From the NCBI GenBank assembly GCA_003648225.1, contig QMOL01000123.1, positions 1-8,275 of the forward strand: a stretch of 8,275 nucleotides of DNA. The letters run 5' to 3'. This document shows positions 6,348-8,275 of this stretch, piece by piece. Source of the stretch: Chlamydiota bacterium (GTDB taxonomy: Bacteria > Auribacterota > UBA3054 > B51-G9). The position numbers and the translations under genes are program-made. A model generated the notes under the pieces. That model saw only the letters and a list, made by a program, of their open reading frames with translations, searched no databases and was not told where the DNA came from. Each line of letters opens with the position of its first letter. Position 1 is the stretch's first letter.

Positions 6348-6406
6348 TAATCTTTTACGTTGATCAAAATATATAGATTTTATATGGTGCGTGCAGGAGT
6401 TATCAG
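6348..6406. other. Convergent intergenic gap, no clear terminator
   Basis: Fifty-nine bases separate the stops of the + strand FetB frame and the - strand DUF4340 gene. They hold an 8-bp palindrome TTGATCAA (6360-6367) and a weak AAAAT/ATTTT hairpin. A bidirectional terminator is expected here but none is convincing. Confidence 0.3.
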
Positions 6407-7606
6407 TCAATCAGCAGATTTTGCCGATTGAACATTTTTATCTATTTTTTTCGGTTTAATTTTTTCAATAATATCGATAATATCAGTGCGTGATTTTCTT
6501 AATTTGCCTGCTGTATTATTTGATATTTTATAAGTTCTTCCCGCAAACAACTGATTTAACTTTCTCGCATTTTCAGGCGTCTCAAACTGCATTTGAATAT
6601 TAACGTTCTCAGCTATGTTTGATGCCACAGATTCAACAGGAGGTTTCTCGTAATCGACCTTTACTTGAACATAAGCGTTAGGCAAGTTAGTATTAGAGAT
6701 TTTCAGTTCATATTTCGTGCCGCCAAAAGTCTTAGTAAAATATGTCCAAGCATTTTCCATTAATTTATTTGATGAGACGATTTCAGGATTAACGACTTTT
6801 TCAATGTTAAAAAATTGGAGTGCGCTAATCAGGCTGTTGATTTCGCTTGCTTTTGTTTTTTCGTTGCTTTTGATATTTTTTAAAGTGAGAGTTTCAGTTT
6901 TATTGGTTCTTGACAAAACAAATACATTTTTGTCCGGTGTAGTAACTTTTATTTCTTTTATTGTATCTGATTTAACATTAAACAGGTTTCTTTTTATCCA
7001 TGTTTCGGAAGATAATATCAAGTTAAATGCATCGTTAATTAAAATAATATTATCTTTATCTTTTGAACTTTGAAGTTCAGTTAATGATTCATCAGGAAGA
7101 AGAACGTATTGTCCTATAGGAGGCGAATAACCATAAGGGTTATTCGCTTTTCCATATTTGGGTTTACCAATAAGCAGCCGCGCTGCTGAAATGCCGCCGT
7201 TTTCAAAGAATTGAATCATAATACCTTTTTCCGAAATTTGCGCGGAAGAGTTTGACGGTTCGAGAAGTTTAAGTTTCCTGAAACTTTCTTTTCTCACACG
7301 GATAGTTTGTCCGACTTTAAGGTTATATATTTTTTTCAATAAATTAACGATTTTATTAAAGTCAGCCGGGTAATCGTAATAATTATCAACAATCCAAACT
7401 CCGTTTTTCTTTTCAAGCGAGATAGAGTTTGTAGCATCGGTAATAGTAAATTTAACGATTTCATTTACCGGGAAAGAGGTGAAAATTTTAGAGCCGACTA
7501 AATAACCGGAAGCAGTTATTCGGTTATTCTTTTTTGAAAAGAATAAGAATGAGCCACCAATGATGATACAAATTATTACAAGAGAAATTGTAGTTTTAAT
7601 TTTCAT
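6407..7606 (-). CDS. DUF4340 membrane-anchored protein of an ABC transport operon
   Basis: This 399-aa protein has one N-terminal membrane anchor (about residues 5-24, TISLVIICIIIGGSFLFF) and a large, probably extracytoplasmic part. The pattern is that of DUF4340: VNEIVKFTITD followed by SISLEKKNGVWIV, then YDYPADFNKIVNLLKKIYNLKVGQTI, and a second similar unit later (TIKEIKVTTPDKNVFVLSR, then NEKTKASEINSLISALQFFNIEKVV). DUF4340 proteins are typically found with a GldG-like auxiliary protein and an ABC-2 type ATPase and permease, as seen here with the gene upstream, 16 nt away. The molecular role is not known. The C-terminus is lysine-rich (IEKIKPKKIDKN). A purine-rich AAGAAAA lies before the ATG at 7606, a weak ribosome binding site. 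The stop is TGA. Confidence 0.88.
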   Translation of the reverse strand: MKIKTTISLVIICIIIGGSFLFFSKKNNRITASGYLVGSKIFTSFPVNEIVKFTITDATNSISLEKKNGVWIVDNYYDYPADFNKIVNLLKKIYNLKVGQTIRVRKESFRKLKLLEPSNSSAQISEKGIMIQFFENGGISAARLLIGKPKYGKANNPYGYSPPIGQYVLLPDESLTELQSSKDKDNIILINDAFNLILSSETWIKRNLFNVKSDTIKEIKVTTPDKNVFVLSRTNKTETLTLKNIKSNEKTKASEINSLISALQFFNIEKVVNPEIVSSNKLMENAWTYFTKTFGGTKYELKISNTNLPNAYVQVKVDYEKPPVESVASNIAENVNIQMQFETPENARKLNQLFAGRTYKISNNTAGKLRKSRTDIIDIIEKIKPKKIDKNVQSAKSAD

Positions 7607-7622
7607 AATATTTTTCTTGTTA

Positions 7623-8275
7623 TCAGTTATTTTTTACTTTATAATGTCTATAAACGGCAATTCCTATACCGAATAAACAGACTAACAAGGGAACGAGAGC
7701 CATATTATAAAACTTAAGTTTAAGTCCTAAGTCATCAATATCTTTACGTAGATTTTTTCTGACTTGCTTAAGTTGTTTAGCTATCTCGATTTGTTTTTGT
7801 CTGAATTCATTGATTTTTTTCTGTTGTTCTTCGCTAATTATAAATTTTTGCGATTCGTCTTTTTTCATCTGCATACTGTTCAATCCTTGTTGAACACGTT
7901 GGAGTTCCGCAGAGAGTTCTTTTTCATGATTAAGCCATTTTTGCTGTGCTTGCCGTTCAAGCTGATCAACGACGGTAAACGGTCTGTCGAATTTCGAGCG
8001 TGAACGTATAGAAATTAAGTTGTTGTCGCCGCAAAGTTGGTCGGCACCATTTAGTATAAAGTCTATGTTATTATTAAAAGGCCTGTGCGCGACAAATCCG
8101 AAAACATTAAGTTCTTGGAAATTAAATTGGTCGGCAAGCAAGTCAACATCAGCGATAACAACAATAGTGTTAGTAGATTTAGAGACAGAAATAAAATTAG
8201 TTATCGAAGAACCGGACGGCGCGCCGTTAGTGAAAGCCGATTTAAACAAGCCACTAATTTTCGCAGCGAGAATCA
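7623..8275 (-). CDS. GldG-like ABC transporter auxiliary protein, C-terminal part
   Basis: This is the last 216 codons of a larger protein whose beginning is beyond the right edge; the frame stays open to 8275 (ILAAKISG before the TTG-coded leucine at 8249). It matches the C-terminal half of the GldG/ABC_transp_aux family. It has AKISGLFKSAF, then VVIADVDLLADQ (the conserved V-x-x-D-x-D strand), NNNIDFILNGADQLCGD, LISIRSRSKFDRPF, a long charged coiled-coil region (about 75-165 of the visible part) containing INEFRQKQIEIAKQLKQVRKNLRKDIDDLG, and a final membrane helix ALVPLLVCLFGIGIAVY with a short basic tail. In the family this protein sits beside an ABC-2 permease and ATPase in the membrane; in Bacteroidota the relative GldG serves gliding, but most members elsewhere have unknown cargo. 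The DUF4340 gene follows 16 nt downstream, so they form an operon. The ATPase and permease genes should lie to the right. Confidence 0.9.
   Translation of the reverse strand, partial: ILAAKISGLFKSAFTNGAPSGSSITNFISVSKSTNTIVVIADVDLLADQFNFQELNVFGFVAHRPFNNNIDFILNGADQLCGDNNLISIRSRSKFDRPFTVVDQLERQAQQKWLNHEKELSAELQRVQQGLNSMQMKKDESQKFIISEEQQKKINEFRQKQIEIAKQLKQVRKNLRKDIDDLGLKLKFYNMALVPLLVCLFGIGIAVYRHYKVKNN

Noticed and set aside
6717..7073. 118-codon + strand frame opposite the DUF4340 gene
   Set aside because: The - strand frame has a clear family pattern and membrane anchor; the + strand product is only a hydrophobic antisense reading.
7764..8003. 79-codon + strand frame, Phe/Leu-rich
   Set aside because: Antisense of the Lys/Glu-rich coiled coil of the GldG-like protein, which naturally yields Phe/Leu runs.

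Overview
This AT-rich window looks like the chromosome of a Gram-negative bacterium. Gene content and style fit the Planctomycetota or the wider PVC group best, but that placement is an inference made without any database search. The clues are HprK and HPr next to a ribosome hibernation factor with no ptsN between them, few Shine-Dalgarno sequences, and a GldG-like/DUF4340 ABC auxiliary pair. A textbook sigma70 promoter in front of the tRNAs argues against Bacteroidota. The genes are mostly core chromosomal ones. I see no CRISPR array, transposase, phage gene or recognisable defence system.

Layout on the + strand. (1) At 1-1490 is a tight cluster: the 3' end of hpf (ribosome hibernation), hprK (HPr kinase/phosphorylase) and ptsH (HPr). 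(2) At 1495-2376 is an unrecognised exported protein with a signal peptide and four cysteines, set 4 nt after ptsH and preceded by one of the few good ribosome binding sites. (3) At 2452-2685 a consensus promoter drives tRNA-Cys(GCA) and tRNA-Leu(UAA). (4) At 2738-5322 are accD (fatty acid synthesis), ribE (riboflavin synthase) and rodA (SEDS peptidoglycan polymerase); ribE and rodA overlap by ATGA. (5) At 5323-5549 is a structured intergenic region. Two AT-rich arms made of 7-bp units in opposite orientation flank a GC-rich core that contains short direct repeats. (6) At 5550-6347 is a full-length FetB-type iron-export permease frame broken by one in-frame TGA at codon 27.

On the - strand, 6407-8275 holds a convergent operon. 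It comprises the C-terminal part of a GldG-like ABC-transporter auxiliary protein, which runs off the right edge, and a DUF4340 membrane-anchored protein.

How the genes relate: hpf, hprK and ptsH plausibly tie carbon/energy signalling to ribosome dormancy. accD, ribE and rodA are growth functions (lipid, flavin, wall) probably transcribed together downstream of the tRNAs. The two most unusual things are the heptad-repeat element between rodA and fetB, and the single premature TGA in fetB. I did not find a convincing new multi-gene system.
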